A DNA stretch of 34,378 nt, from assembly GCA_014382905.1 (NCBI GenBank), contig JACNIU010000199.1, positions 1-34,378 on the forward strand, read 5' to 3'. This DNA comes from Desulfobacterales bacterium (GTDB lineage Bacteria > Desulfobacterota > DSM-4660 > Desulfatiglandales > Desulfatiglandaceae). The notes under the pieces are model-generated. The model was not told the DNA's origin, did not search any database, and was given only the letters and a program-made list of their open reading frames with translations. This document shows, piece after piece, positions 8,574 to 18,209 of the stretch. Position numbers and translations under genes: made by a program. Each line of letters begins with the position of its first letter. Within the stretch, counting starts at the first letter, position 1.

Positions 8574-8829
8574 AGTCTTTTCCTCCTTTCAGACACGCCT
8601 AAGGTTAAATTTGCCTTGAAGACCGGACAAACAAATTAGATAAAGATTGTTTTTAAACATTTAACAGGGGATTGCCTTCACAAAACTGCTATAAAAGCCT
8701 TTACCGTTGCTCGATGGCCAGCGCTGGGTCATTGATGTAAAAAGTAAATCTTAGTTTGCTGTACCGCCGATCAGTATAGAATCAATCGGAAAATGTCAAG
8801 GAAGATTTTTGTTTCGGTAATTGTTTGTG

Positions 8830-9939
8830 TTATTTTTGCATTTTCTCCTCTTTTTCGACCACGCACTGGATCCCCTGTCCGGTCCTGGCCGGGCCCAAGC
8901 ATTTATTGTCGGAAAGGCACGTGGCACGCCGGAGATCACCGGATGCCCACCGCTTTATTAAGCCGGGTTCACGGATGAAAGGCCGGCTCATGGAGACATA
9001 ATCGGCATATCCGTCACTCACGAGTCGCTCGGCTAATTGAAATGAGCGGTTTCCTCCCACGAGGATCAAGGGAATGGCGATTTTTTTCTTAAAGATCTTG
9101 GCCGCTTCCTGGAAATACGCCTCTTTCTCCACCGAAGTGATCCCACTCCTCGAGGGGCTGAGCTTACCTGAGATAATAGTTCCTCCGCTCAACTCGATCG
9201 CATCGATCCCCCCTTCCTGCAGCTTGGCGCCTATTTGAACGGAGTCGTCCAAAGTGAGCCCTCCCTCCAGACAATCCTCGGAGTTCATCTTGACCAAAAC
9301 AGGGAAATCAGAACCGACGGCAGACCGCACCTCCCTGAGCACCTCCAGCAGGAATCTGGCCCTATTTTCCAGACCTCCGCCGTAAGCATCTTCTCGCTTG
9401 TTGAAAGCGGGAGACAGGGACTGGCTCAACAGATATCCGTGGGCTGCATGGATCTGTACCCCGTCAAAGTCAGCTTCCATGGCCCGGCGAGCCGCCTGAC
9501 CGAATGCTTCGACAATATCCCTGATCTCCTGCTCACTCATCACCTTGCGCGGGGATTTGGAAAACCCTTCTACATCTGAAAGGGCTACCGGCGTCTGACC
9601 GATCAGCTTTGGGTTGGCAAAAAAACCCGCGTGAGAAATCTGAAGGACAATCCGCCCCCCGTGCTCCTGAACTGCTCGGGTTGCCTGTCTATAGCCATCG
9701 ATGAATTCGTCTTTGTAAACCCCCAACTGCCACGGACCGGCCTGCCCGTCCGCCCGTACATATGCATGGCTCGAGATAATCAGTCCCACACCCCCTTCTG
9801 CGAGATCGGTCATGAGTTTCATGAGTTGAGGGGTGCATGCCCCATCTTCCGCAGCCATTCCTTCCCAGGTGGCCGAGCGAACGAATCTGTTGCTCAGCTC
9901 CATCCCGTTGATCTTGCTCTTTCCAAATAGTCTTGACAT
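8830..9939 (-). CDS. NADH:flavin oxidoreductase / Old Yellow Enzyme family
   Basis: LSNRFVRSATWEGMA, LQISHAGFFA, GVQIHAAHGYLLSQSLSPAFNKREDAYGG, NKCLGPARTG. Confidence 0.92.
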   Translation of the reverse strand: MSRLFGKSKINGMELSNRFVRSATWEGMAAEDGACTPQLMKLMTDLAEGGVGLIISSHAYVRADGQAGPWQLGVYKDEFIDGYRQATRAVQEHGGRIVLQISHAGFFANPKLIGQTPVALSDVEGFSKSPRKVMSEQEIRDIVEAFGQAARRAMEADFDGVQIHAAHGYLLSQSLSPAFNKREDAYGGGLENRARFLLEVLREVRSAVGSDFPVLVKMNSEDCLEGGLTLDDSVQIGAKLQEGGIDAIELSGGTIISGKLSPSRSGITSVEKEAYFQEAAKIFKKKIAIPLILVGGNRSFQLAERLVSDGYADYVSMSRPFIREPGLIKRWASGDLRRATCLSDNKCLGPARTGQGIQCVVEKEEKMQK

Positions 9940-10135
9940 TTAGGCCTCCTCTGTGTGGGTCCTGTCTGGAAAAATCATTGGCGATGAGTGTTATTGTAGA
10001 TTCTTACTGGTTTATTATCTTTGGATAGTCTTCTCAGGGCGCTGTTTTGATTCCCTAAGATAAAGGTCTCGTTCCTTAACTTAATTTACAGCTCATTGTC
10101 AATCTTCGTCTTTCTCATCGTTGGACGATTGCACC

Positions 10136-11953
10136 CTAATTCTCTGAGTCCAGGAACCGCTTTAACTGTTTTTTGTAGTAGCCTATGTTGTCTTTTGCCG
10201 TGGCAATCGCCTCATCAATGGCCTTGACAGCGTCCTCCGTGAACCCGTTTGCAAAGTGGGCTTCTGCCAGCGTGTCGAGAAACTCGGGAGTTCTTTTTAA
10301 TGCCACCGCCCTTTTGGCAAGGTCAAGGGCGCGCTTCGGATCCCTCAGTCTCTCATCGGGAGTCGTCACCAGGAGCCAGGCCAGGTTATTCAGGGCCACA
10401 GCCCGGTTGGGGTCCAGGCCGATGATGCGCTCGTAGGTATCCACCGCTTCCCGGCCTTTCCCCATCTCCTGATAAACCGCTGCAAGGTATTGATAGAGAT
10501 CGATATTATATGGATCTTTCAGGATTTGCTGGTTGAGCGCCTTCCCCATCAGCATATAGGACATATGCCGCTTCACAGGTCCGAAATTCAAGAGATAACC
10601 TAAAGAACAGATGCAGAAGAGGTAGACCAAGAAGGAAGTCAGGACAAAGCGGTTATGTTTTTTTATCAATCCCGGTTCCCGGTTCGCCCGCCAGAGATAA
10701 TCGACCCTCTGCTTAATGCTGAAATGGTGCCAGTTAGGGATGTTTCTGCTCTTGCCGCTCAGGAAGGCTATCTTTTCTAACGAGTTAATCGTCAGGATCG
10801 GGGTTCCCATAGTCGCAGCGGAATACAGGTCGGCCTGGCGTTCAAAGTTGCGCATGAAAAAACCCATGACATACCGGAAGTAAAGCAGCAGGGTTATCAG
10901 CATCGGAAAAGCCAAGGTCAGGTAGAAGAGGTTCAGACTGGAGTCGTTGCCAATGAGCACGTCAATAAAATGCGGGTTGAGGAAAGTTAGGTAAACGAAC
11001 AAATCGGTCAACCCGAAGGAAAGGACCATGAAGCCGACAAAAAAGAGGATATAGAAAAGTAGATGACGGTACTTGGCATGCCCCATTTCATGGGCAAGCA
11101 CTGCCTTGAGCTCGTCAATGGACAGGGTTTCCAGCAGGGAATCGGTAACGAGGAGATATCTATAACGGGGAACAATCCCCATGATGCCCGCCGTCATCAT
11201 CCTCCCTTCGAAGATCGGCCATTTAAGGAGGCCCCGGTATCTGAATCTCCTCTCTCTCAGGAAGAGATCCAGTTCTAACCCTTTTTCGGATGACGCAAGC
11301 GGCTTGCACCCCCACCAGTACTGGATGAATTTGGGCATGACAACCATTAACAGAGTGATAAAAACGGCGAAAAAGATGACCTGCCCGTACACGCTGTTCA
11401 TAAAAGCATCCGGACCGGCCCACGGACTCAGGGCAAGGAGATCATAGACAAAGGAAAGGGCCAACCACGGAAATAGGATGGGAAGGTTGAATCTGAGATT
11501 AGACCGGACAAACGATCCTCTTGTAATAGCCACCCGGAATATGGCCTTGTAAACCGGATAGCCAAGATACCAGATTGTGCACAAGTACAAGAAGAACAGA
11601 GCAAGGGCCAGAACGCCCTGCAATACAGAGAAACTCCTGAATCCCGGGATCATCAGGAGCCACTGCCTAAGGTTGAAAAAATAAACTGCCAGGGCAAACA
11701 GAAATATGGCCAAGACAGAAAGTCTGACCGTAAGCCTCTGGTATTGATCGGTCAGGGCCCCAGCAGCCCGGGCTCCCTCCCTGATTCGCTTCAGCAGATA
11801 CCCGAAAACCCTGGCGCTGTAAATGGCAAAGATCAACCAGCTCAGAATAAGCGGCAGAAGGGTGGAGAGGAGCAATTCCTCCGGAGGGGTGTCGGGATAA
11901 CTGATATTGAATATGAGGAGGACGACGATGAAATAGATGATGTTGTTGAACAT
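10136..11953 (-). CDS. Membrane M48-family zinc peptidase with C-terminal TPR repeats
   Basis: HExxH motif AVLAHEMGHAKYRH, multiple TM segments, downstream ERQADLYSA, TPR-like IDLYQYLAAVYQEMGKGREAVDTYERIIGLDPN. Confidence 0.88.
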   Translation of the reverse strand: MFNNIIYFIVVLLIFNISYPDTPPEELLLSTLLPLILSWLIFAIYSARVFGYLLKRIREGARAAGALTDQYQRLTVRLSVLAIFLFALAVYFFNLRQWLLMIPGFRSFSVLQGVLALALFFLYLCTIWYLGYPVYKAIFRVAITRGSFVRSNLRFNLPILFPWLALSFVYDLLALSPWAGPDAFMNSVYGQVIFFAVFITLLMVVMPKFIQYWWGCKPLASSEKGLELDLFLRERRFRYRGLLKWPIFEGRMMTAGIMGIVPRYRYLLVTDSLLETLSIDELKAVLAHEMGHAKYRHLLFYILFFVGFMVLSFGLTDLFVYLTFLNPHFIDVLIGNDSSLNLFYLTLAFPMLITLLLYFRYVMGFFMRNFERQADLYSAATMGTPILTINSLEKIAFLSGKSRNIPNWHHFSIKQRVDYLWRANREPGLIKKHNRFVLTSFLVYLFCICSLGYLLNFGPVKRHMSYMLMGKALNQQILKDPYNIDLYQYLAAVYQEMGKGREAVDTYERIIGLDPNRAVALNNLAWLLVTTPDERLRDPKRALDLAKRAVALKRTPEFLDTLAEAHFANGFTEDAVKAIDEAIATAKDNIGYYKKQLKRFLDSEN

Positions 11954-11982
11954 GGTTTGCAGGCGTTCACAGACTCAGGGTT

Positions 11983-13473
11983 TCAGCTCTGATCCTCCTT
12001 AAGAAACTCCAGACTGCCACCTCCAGGCATAATGGTGGCGTCGGCCTTAAGGCTTATTTCAACGCCATACCGGGATTCCAACTGCGCCAGGTCCTTCCTC
12101 TTCTTATTCTGCAGGTAGGCCGCCACCTCCACAGAAAGTGACCCTTTTACATGCACGACCCCTTTTCTCGAAACACCCATCCGGATTCGACGCAAAAACG
12201 ATAGAGACGCGGTTTCCACAGCGGGAACAATCCCGCGGCCCTGGCAGTAATTACATGTATGGTAGGTCATCGACTCGATTGACGGCCGCAGCCGCTGTCG
12301 CGAAAGCTCAAGAAGCCCGAACTTGGAAATGCTGGACACGCTGATCTTGGCCCGATCATCTTTTGTCTTGTCCCGCAACTTCTTTTCCACTTCTCTGATA
12401 TGCTTTTTATCTTTCATATCAATAAAATCAATCACCACTAACCCGCCCATATCCCGCAGTCGAAGCTGTCTGGCGATCTCCTGAGCAGCCTCGATATTGG
12501 TCCTGAATGCGGTCGTCTCCACATCCTTACCGGTTCTTCCGCGCCCGGAATTTACATCTATGGCAATCAGCGCTTCTGTCGGGTCTATGACAATAGAACC
12601 ACCCGACTTCAAGGGCACCCTGCTCTGATAAATGGACTCAATCTGTTTCTCTATCTCGTACTGGGCAAAGATAGGACGTTTTTCCTTGAGGAGCTTAACC
12701 CTCCTTTGATGCCTGGGAGAGATAATCTTCATATAGCGTTTTACTTTCGAAAACGTTTCCTTGTCGTCCACAAGCACTTCAGCAATCTCGCTGGTAAAAT
12801 AGTCTCTCAACGTCCTGAGGCATACATCCTGCTCCTTGTGGACGAGGGAGAGCGGTGATGCCTCTTTTACGTTCTGCTTGATATTCTTCCACATTCTCAA
12901 GAGACGGTTGAGATCTCTAGAGAGTTCATTCTTGTTCTGTTGCTGGGCCGCGGTCCTGACAATGTACCCGACGCCTTCCGGGAGATTAAATGTGGTCATA
13001 ATGGACTTGAGCCTTCGCCGCTCCTCCTCCTCTTCGATCTTCTTTGAGATCCCCCCCTTGCTCCCGGGCATCAGGACCAGATACCGGCCGGCCAAAGAAA
13101 GATAGGTGGTCAATTGGGCGCCCTTTTGCCCGGGCATCTCTTTTGTCACCTGGACAAGGAGTTCCTGCCCCTTTTTCAGAATCTTTTCAATAGGGGGAAA
13201 CGCCCGGTCTTTTGAAGGCTCATGCTCGACCGAATAGTACTCCGGGTGGATATCGCTGGCAGAAAGGAAACCGTTCTTATCACTTCCGTAGTCAACAAAA
13301 CATGCCTGCAGGCTGGGCTCTATTCGCTCCACAACCCCTTTGTATATATTTCCTTTCTTCTGCTCTGCAGTGGTTGTTTCAATATAGAATCCATCCAACA
13401 ACCCTTCCTTGATCACCGCGATTCTGTATTCTTCTGCCTCAACGGCATTGATAAGCATTTTTGTTGTTGCCAT
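11983..13473 (-). CDS. rng: Ribonuclease G/E family
   Basis: S1-like N-terminus (KGNIYKGVVERIEPSLQACFVDYG), ALIAIDVNSGRGRTGKDVETTAFRTNIEAAQEIARQLRLRDMGGLVVIDFIDM, Zn-link CNYCQGRG. Confidence 0.92.
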   Translation of the reverse strand: MATTKMLINAVEAEEYRIAVIKEGLLDGFYIETTTAEQKKGNIYKGVVERIEPSLQACFVDYGSDKNGFLSASDIHPEYYSVEHEPSKDRAFPPIEKILKKGQELLVQVTKEMPGQKGAQLTTYLSLAGRYLVLMPGSKGGISKKIEEEEERRRLKSIMTTFNLPEGVGYIVRTAAQQQNKNELSRDLNRLLRMWKNIKQNVKEASPLSLVHKEQDVCLRTLRDYFTSEIAEVLVDDKETFSKVKRYMKIISPRHQRRVKLLKEKRPIFAQYEIEKQIESIYQSRVPLKSGGSIVIDPTEALIAIDVNSGRGRTGKDVETTAFRTNIEAAQEIARQLRLRDMGGLVVIDFIDMKDKKHIREVEKKLRDKTKDDRAKISVSSISKFGLLELSRQRLRPSIESMTYHTCNYCQGRGIVPAVETASLSFLRRIRMGVSRKGVVHVKGSLSVEVAAYLQNKKRKDLAQLESRYGVEISLKADATIMPGGGSLEFLKEDQS

Positions 13474-13503
13474 ATGTATTGTTTTTCTCCTGAAACCGAA
13501 TTA

Positions 13504-13552
13504 GTTATTGGTTAATCGTTATTGGCTAATCGTTATTGGCTAATCGTTAATA
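13504..13552. repeat. Heptamer tandem array, 7 units (alternating words)
   Basis: GTTATTG GTTAATC GTTATTG GCTAATC GTTATTG GCTAATC GTTAATA. Confidence 0.95.
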
Positions 13553-13598
13553 GTGGTCCCGGATCAGGATCCGAAATCGGCAATCCACTAACGCATGT

Positions 13599-14960
13599 TC
13601 ACTTCTTCTCTTTCCTCCCGTGTCGCTTGAAGTGCTGATTCGCCTGGTACATAAAGGTCCGAATAGCAGCCTCCCTCCCGGGCTGAAAACTGGAATCGTA
13701 TGGGGTGTCTAAATAGGGGATCCCCAGCTCGCTCATCAGCGGTCTCACAACGGCCGAAGTGGTAGTGCTCGGCATACAGGTAAAAGGGTAGACATTGACG
13801 ACGCCATTGTATCCTTCACGGGCATACTCGACTATCCCGGCGATACTCAAGCAAGCCTCAGTACCCACATCAAAGTTAAACAGGTCTTTTTCTATCAAGG
13901 TCTTTTCAAGGTGTCCCACCTGATGATCTTCTGTCAGATCAATGAGCGAACGGATCCGCTTGTAGGTCTTCTTTTGCCTGAACTCCTGATAAAAAAGGTC
14001 TCCCCCAAAGCCGATGATATCTTTCAGGTACGCCTTCATGAGTCCCAATCGGAACTGCCTCAGGCCAAGACGAAATCCTATCTTGGCCTCCCTGAAACGG
14101 TCATAGCTCGTGTAGTTCACCCACTCGGCAATAGAGGCGTTCACCACCTCGGCACCGTATCTTTCCAACACCCTGATGACGTCCTGGTTTGCGTGGACAT
14201 GCGTTCTCAGATAGATCTCGCCGACAATCCCTATGAGCGGCTTGGGGGGGATCCCGGGATCAATAATCGTCTTCCCTTCTTTTATGACCGCTTCTAATTG
14301 CTTAAATACGCTATTAAAGTCTTTAGCAGGCCCAAACCGCTCAAAGGCGCCCTCCATGACATGCATCGCCCTTTCAATAAAATCATCGGTGAGCCCTGCT
14401 TTCTTTTCATAAGGTCTGATCCTCCAGAGCAACCTGTCGAGGATATCGCCCACAACTAAAGAAAAATAAGACATCTTTCGGAGGTCCCTCACCCGGCTGT
14501 CATCAATTATCCCGGCCAAGGAATATCCGTCTCTTGTGGTAAGGGAACCGATTTTGAGCCTGCTCAGTTCAGGAAAAGAATCAAGGACAATCCTCTGATA
14601 CTTATTGTACATCCCAAAACGGCACGGTCCGTCTGCTTCAGGCATAAAGTAAATGTAGTCTTCCGGGTCGAACGTATCCTTTAACCGTTTTGCTTCCTCC
14701 TTCATGAAATGGAGGATATCTCCCATGGTGATCTGGCAGGGGTAACACTCCTTCCCCGAGGTATACTCCTTGCCTAAATCAAGGCCCTTGTAGGTGTCCA
14801 TCACCTTTGCATGGATGCCAAAGCCTCTAAAGACCGCCGCCAACAGATGCGTCCCTATCCGGTTCATCTCAGGGATCAGACAGGTCTTGTTGCTGAGATT
14901 GAATCGTCCTATTTTCTCAGTCAGCGACTGGAAATCAATTATCTTTGCTGATTCCGTCAT
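13599..14960 (-). CDS. 2-hydroxyacyl-CoA dehydratase / activase-associated protein (small component)
   Basis: NVYPFTCMPSTTTSAVVRPLMSELGIPYLDTPYDSSFQPG, KECYPCQITMGD; adjacent to BadF-domain activase. Confidence 0.75.
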   Translation of the reverse strand: MTESAKIIDFQSLTEKIGRFNLSNKTCLIPEMNRIGTHLLAAVFRGFGIHAKVMDTYKGLDLGKEYTSGKECYPCQITMGDILHFMKEEAKRLKDTFDPEDYIYFMPEADGPCRFGMYNKYQRIVLDSFPELSRLKIGSLTTRDGYSLAGIIDDSRVRDLRKMSYFSLVVGDILDRLLWRIRPYEKKAGLTDDFIERAMHVMEGAFERFGPAKDFNSVFKQLEAVIKEGKTIIDPGIPPKPLIGIVGEIYLRTHVHANQDVIRVLERYGAEVVNASIAEWVNYTSYDRFREAKIGFRLGLRQFRLGLMKAYLKDIIGFGGDLFYQEFRQKKTYKRIRSLIDLTEDHQVGHLEKTLIEKDLFNFDVGTEACLSIAGIVEYAREGYNGVVNVYPFTCMPSTTTSAVVRPLMSELGIPYLDTPYDSSFQPGREAAIRTFMYQANQHFKRHGRKEKK

Positions 14961-14971
14961 ACGAACTCTCT

Positions 14972-15003
14972 GAGTGATGGAGTGATGGAGTATTGGCGTA
15001 TTG
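14972..15003. repeat. Octamer tandem array, 4 units
   Basis: GAGTGATG GAGTGATG GAGTATTG GCGTATTG. Confidence 0.9.
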
Positions 15004-15047
15004 GATCTGTCGCTATGATCAACTGGCTAAATTTCTTCTCTTTTTTG

Positions 15048-15096
15048 AATCCAAAATCCCTAATCCAAAATCTAAAATCTAAAATCCAAAATCTAA
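15048..15096. repeat. Heptamer tandem array, 7 units, overlapping the stop codon of the 1038-aa activase
   Basis: AATCCAA AATCCCT AATCCAA AATCTAA AATCTAA AATCCAA AATCTAA; stop codon TAG lies in the last unit. Confidence 0.95.
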
Positions 15097-18000
15097 TTGG
15101 CCACCCTCAAATGGGGCACCAGGCCTGTCTGAAGTTTCTGCATACTGTTCTCTATCACATTCCTGTAGGCCTCAAGCCGGGTCATGACCCCTGCCACTGC
15201 GCTGTGCTCGTCGAGCTCCAGGATCAGATACGGCTTGTTACCCATGATGTGCCTGTAGAAATGCTCAAGGAAGGAGTCCGCCCCACACCCGAAATTGGTC
15301 AGATGGAGGCCAAAATAGGTTGGGTGACTCTCAACAAACTTGGCAGTCCTCAAAATCTGAGCACCCAACCCCCAATACATAGAGGGAAAATCAGACAGGT
15401 CCACAGAAGATACGTCAATGAAATCCATTGGAAGCGCATACACCCCGATCTTCGCCAGGCTCTGGCCCAACCTCAGGTTCAATCTATCGTCGTAGAGATT
15501 ATAAGGCCGGCCTGTCACGACCACTAACGGATCATCGGGATTGTGATATTCGAGGATCTCCTCTCCCTTTTTGTGAAGCGCCCTTCTAAATTGATCCTGC
15601 CTTTCTAAGGCATAATAAAGCGCCTTCCTTATTTGTCCTTCGCTCACCCCAAGTTTGGATTTCAACTGATCCGCAAGCTCCAGGGTGAGGGTGTCGGTAT
15701 CATATTTGAGATGAATCACCGGGTTCAAAATAGATGAAGGATCCAGGCCGAGCGCCATACGCACCATGTAGGAATTTGCCTGGATCAGGGGACAGAAAGA
15801 GCCCTTCTCCGCAGGCTCAGGCGTGGGCATGTTGATCAGGCTCGGGATAAAGAGATATGTAGTCTTTCCGAGGAGTTCTTTGATATGGCCGTGCGAAACC
15901 TTCACAGGATAGCATGTCTCTCCCGCCATGGTTTCGATACCGACCTTTGATATGTGGGTGTTCGTGGGAGGCGTCAAGACCAGCCGGAATCCCAACCTGT
16001 CAAAAAAGTGGGCCCACAGGACAGCGTTCTGATGCCCATAAAGCGCCCTTTGCATCCCCACAGTGGGGCGCTTATCCACCTCCATCAAGGGCTCACCCTC
16101 TAATTCATCGTAGACCCCGGCCATGTATGTCTGCCATATCTCCTGCCTCAAGGCGAATAAATTCTCTTTCTTACCGCCTTTGGACCTTGTCAATTCATAC
16201 CGGCCGCACTCTCCGCCCCACACGCTGCGTCGACCGTCGAAATCGTATATTTTGAGCTTACACTGATTATGGCAGTGAAGGTCGGCACTGCACGTCTTCT
16301 CCTTGAACTCCATACGGTCATTGATGGCGCTGCCAAGCCCTCTGAAAGTGCTCTCATCTCTCTTTTCAAGGCGCATCATTTCCTTGACACTGATGGCAGC
16401 TCCGTACGCCCCCAACACCTCTCTGTGTTTAGGCACCAGAACCGGGCGTCCCAGGACGTTTTCAAATGCAGCGACCACTCCCTTATTGAGGGAAGGACCG
16501 CCTAAGAACATGACCCTTTGGCCGATCTTTCTCTTTTCAACCACACGATTCAGATAGTTAAAGACGATAGCATAACACAAACCGGCGATCAGATCCCTTC
16601 TTCCCACCCCTTTCTGGTGATAGAAAACCAGATCTGATTCCATAAATACCGTACATCTCTCGGCCAACCTGACCGGTGTCTCGGACGACAGGGCAATCTC
16701 CTGGAACTCGCCCACGATATTGATACCGTACTTGTTGGCCAATTCGTGCAGAAAACTCCCTGTGCCCGCGGCGCACACCTTGTTCATATCAAAGTCAAGG
16801 GGATATGTATTTGAAATATAGATATATTTTGAATCCTGGCCGCCGATTTCGAATATAGTGTCCACCTCCCGGTCTATCTCCACGGCCCCCCTTGCATGAG
16901 CGGTGATTTCATCAATAATAAGATCCGCATTCAGGAAATCCCCTACCACGTTCCTGCCCGAACCGGTTGTGGCAGTCCCCGAGATCTCGACACTTTTCCC
17001 CACCTCGTCGCACAGGAACTTCAAGAGGCCCTGTGTCACCTCTATCGGCCTTCCCTTCGTGGGGACATAGCTCTTATGAATGATCTCGCCCGCTTTGTTG
17101 ATGAGGGCATATTTGGTGGTGGTCGATCCGATGTCGATACCTAAATAACAGGTTGACTTTTTCCTCAGGGGCCGCCTCTCTATCTCATTGTCTTCCGGAA
17201 AGGCCGTTTCCTTAAGGACCAGCATCGGCGCCACGGGCAATGCATCACGCCGGGAGGATGGGGCACCCTTGAGTAGGCCAACATCCACACGGCCGATCTC
17301 CGGTTTACGGCCCTCTTTGACCAGATCGAGCGCCTCCAATGCGACACCGAGTGCCCCTATGGAGGTACTATGGGACGGCACAATCAACCCAGGGAAATAC
17401 GCCTGAAAGGCCTTTACCTGGAGTTCGTTCAATGAAAGCCCCCCGACAAAGAGGATCGGCTCTTCAAGCGCCCGGTTGGAGACGATCGTGCTCATGTAGT
17501 TTCTGGCGTTTCCCACATGGAGACCGTAGATGATATCCTCTAACCTCTCCCCCCTGTTTTGAAGGTGAATCATATCAGACTTTGTAAATACGGTGCACCG
17601 GCACGCCACATTGGCCGGTCTCTTACTCTTGATGCCAAGCCTGATAAAGTCGACCAGTATCCTGTCGATCTGATCCCGGGAGATGTCTGCTTCTTTAGAA
17701 TAGATGGATGTCGCCAATCTCTGTGCCTGCTGGTCAATGAAAGACCCTGTCCCGGATGCGCAGGGGCCATTGCTATTGAAGTACGCTAATTCCCAGGCGC
17801 CCTGGCCCGACAAATCCCCTGTTGAAAGATGATTCACCTGAAACAGGGCCGTATCCTGGCCCCCCATGCTGATGATGGTCCTGACATCCGGTCTGACACA
17901 AATGGCGCCCAAGACCTGGCTGATCGTCTCAAATTCGTAAAAGGCGCCTAATCTCTCACTCAGATTCTTTCCATGGTTTCCGGTAAAGGATACAGAGCGG

Positions 18001-18209
18001 ATTCTCTCCTCCCCGAATCTGTTGTAAAGGGAATAGATAAGGTCCAGTACCCCTTCTTCCACCTTTCCAAAATGACGCTCGTAGGGCGCTTCGTAGAGGA
18101 TCTGCTTCTCCTCATTGATGACAATACAATTAAGGCTGACAGATCCCGCATCAATCCCTGCATAAAGCCCCTCCGGATCTACGAGTCTATTTTCTTCCCT
18201 TATGGACAT
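15093..18209 (-). CDS. Acyl-CoA dehydratase activase with two BadF/BadG/BcrA/BcrD-type ATPase domains plus DUF2229-like C-terminus
   Basis: Two ASKHA ATPase modules: YAGIDAGSVSLN...GPCASGTGSFIDQQ and CYLGIDIGSTTTKYALI...VCAAGTGSFLHELA; C-terminus GETCYPVKVSHGHIKELL. Confidence 0.88.
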   Translation of the reverse strand: MSIREENRLVDPEGLYAGIDAGSVSLNCIVINEEKQILYEAPYERHFGKVEEGVLDLIYSLYNRFGEERIRSVSFTGNHGKNLSERLGAFYEFETISQVLGAICVRPDVRTIISMGGQDTALFQVNHLSTGDLSGQGAWELAYFNSNGPCASGTGSFIDQQAQRLATSIYSKEADISRDQIDRILVDFIRLGIKSKRPANVACRCTVFTKSDMIHLQNRGERLEDIIYGLHVGNARNYMSTIVSNRALEEPILFVGGLSLNELQVKAFQAYFPGLIVPSHSTSIGALGVALEALDLVKEGRKPEIGRVDVGLLKGAPSSRRDALPVAPMLVLKETAFPEDNEIERRPLRKKSTCYLGIDIGSTTTKYALINKAGEIIHKSYVPTKGRPIEVTQGLLKFLCDEVGKSVEISGTATTGSGRNVVGDFLNADLIIDEITAHARGAVEIDREVDTIFEIGGQDSKYIYISNTYPLDFDMNKVCAAGTGSFLHELANKYGINIVGEFQEIALSSETPVRLAERCTVFMESDLVFYHQKGVGRRDLIAGLCYAIVFNYLNRVVEKRKIGQRVMFLGGPSLNKGVVAAFENVLGRPVLVPKHREVLGAYGAAISVKEMMRLEKRDESTFRGLGSAINDRMEFKEKTCSADLHCHNQCKLKIYDFDGRRSVWGGECGRYELTRSKGGKKENLFALRQEIWQTYMAGVYDELEGEPLMEVDKRPTVGMQRALYGHQNAVLWAHFFDRLGFRLVLTPPTNTHISKVGIETMAGETCYPVKVSHGHIKELLGKTTYLFIPSLINMPTPEPAEKGSFCPLIQANSYMVRMALGLDPSSILNPVIHLKYDTDTLTLELADQLKSKLGVSEGQIRKALYYALERQDQFRRALHKKGEEILEYHNPDDPLVVVTGRPYNLYDDRLNLRLGQSLAKIGVYALPMDFIDVSSVDLSDFPSMYWGLGAQILRTAKFVESHPTYFGLHLTNFGCGADSFLEHFYRHIMGNKPYLILELDEHSAVAGVMTRLEAYRNVIENSMQKLQTGLVPHLRVAN

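Noticed and set aside
13555-13575. CGGATC-AG-GATCCG dyad
   Set aside because: Only 6-bp arms; too short to support a terminator or operator call alone.
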